Shown: positions 6,713 to 6,921 of the stretch, one piece after another
How positions within the stretch are numbered: position 1 is the first letter of the stretch
Layout: each line of letters starts with the position of its first letter
DNA from: an uncultured Bacteroidales bacterium
Lineage (GTDB): Bacteria > Bacteroidota > Bacteroidia > Bacteroidales > UBA932
Length of the DNA stretch: 6,921 nt
Direction: 5' to 3'
Assembly: GCA_945912085.1 (NCBI GenBank)
Contig: CAMEBJ010000067.1
Coordinates: 1 to 6,921, forward strand
Notes under the pieces: generated by a model
What the model saw: the letters and a program-made list of their open reading frames with translations, nothing else
Told to the model about the DNA's origin: nothing
Database searches by the model: none
Position numbers and translations under genes: made by a program

Positions 6713-6921
6713 TTAAAAATTCAACTTGACTCCACCTGTGAATGTTCTGAAAAGAGGGTCTGTCGTGACTCCCGAGTCTATGCTCTCGGGGTCCACGTCC
6801 TTCAGAGAGCTGATTGTGCAAAGGTTCGTGCCCCTGAGGAAGATTCTCAGCCCCCTGATGGACCTGGAATCACGGAAATTCAGAGTGCAGCCCAATTCCA
6901 CATTCTTGATTTTGAACCATC
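6713..6921 (-). CDS. SusC/RagA-family TonB-dependent outer-membrane channel, C-terminal end only
   Basis: Only the last 68 residues before the stop are present; the reading frame is open to the window edge, so the gene is cut by the window, not by a mutation. The fragment begins WFKIKNVELG and continues with RGLRIFLRGTNLCTI, a DPES segment and TFTGGVKLNF. This is the standard ending of SusC-like barrels (WFKIKN, a strand with a GxNL-type motif, PxxRTFTxGxxxxF) and finishes on the terminal Phe used for outer-membrane barrel assembly. It is the first visible gene of the minus-strand operon and the partner of the SusD next to it. An internal GTG at 6901 is not a start. The promoter, plug domain and any N-terminal signalling extension lie outside the window. 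Confidence 0.93.
   Translation of the reverse strand, partial: WFKIKNVELGCTLNFRDSRSIRGLRIFLRGTNLCTISSLKDVDPESIDSGVTTDPLFRTFTGGVKLNF

Noticed and set aside
6713..6901. Separate small protein of 62 residues starting at GTG 6901
   Set aside because: The frame continues open to the window edge with WFKIKN, a SusC C-terminal signature, so this is the tail of a longer gene.
1..6921. CRISPR arrays, tRNA or rRNA genes, insertion sequences, phage genes
   Set aside because: I saw no regularly spaced repeats, cloverleaf-like sequence, transposase motifs or terminal inverted repeats. The window is almost fully taken up by the five genes listed.

Overview
The window comes from a member of the Bacteroidota, most likely the order Bacteroidales. 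The evidence is a SusC/SusD pair followed by a DUF1735-type lipoprotein, short SpII signal peptides with acidic residues just after the lipid-modified Cys, promoter elements of the Bacteroidota TAnnTTTG type, and mostly SD-less AT-rich leaders. The coding DNA looks moderately GC-rich for the group, which would fit Rikenellaceae/Alistipes-like or similar gut lineages better than Bacteroides proper. That last placement is only an inference.

Layout. Positions 1-160 are an intergenic region with a well-formed leftward promoter (4-34), for a gene outside the window, and a rightward -7 element (130-137) for the first gene. Positions 161-1942 (+) encode a 593-residue carboxyltransferase-type protein of the pyruvate carboxylase subunit B / oxaloacetate decarboxylase alpha superfamily. 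Its C-terminal biotinyl-like domain has Gly where the biotinylated Lys should be. A perfect 30-bp palindrome (1968-1997) separates it from the convergent minus-strand genes and probably acts as a shared terminator.

Positions 2010-6921 (-) hold the downstream end of a Sus-type operon, transcribed right to left: SusC/RagA C-terminus (cut by the window edge), SusD lipoprotein, DUF1735-type lipoprotein in the SusE position, and a three-part calcineurin-like metallophosphoesterase lipoprotein. The gaps are only about 10-11 nt, so the four genes are almost certainly co-transcribed. By analogy with Sus systems, SusC is the TonB-dependent outer-membrane channel, SusD the lid and ligand-binding lipoprotein, and the DUF1735 protein an accessory surface ligand binder. 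The phosphoesterase is the only enzyme visible and presumably removes or cleaves a phosphate group on the captured ligand. No glycoside hydrolase, regulator or sigma/anti-sigma pair lies in the window, so the substrate cannot be read from it.

I do not see a wholly new system here. The most interesting points are the carboxylase homologue that has lost its biotin attachment lysine and the Sus locus whose only visible enzyme is a phosphoesterase.
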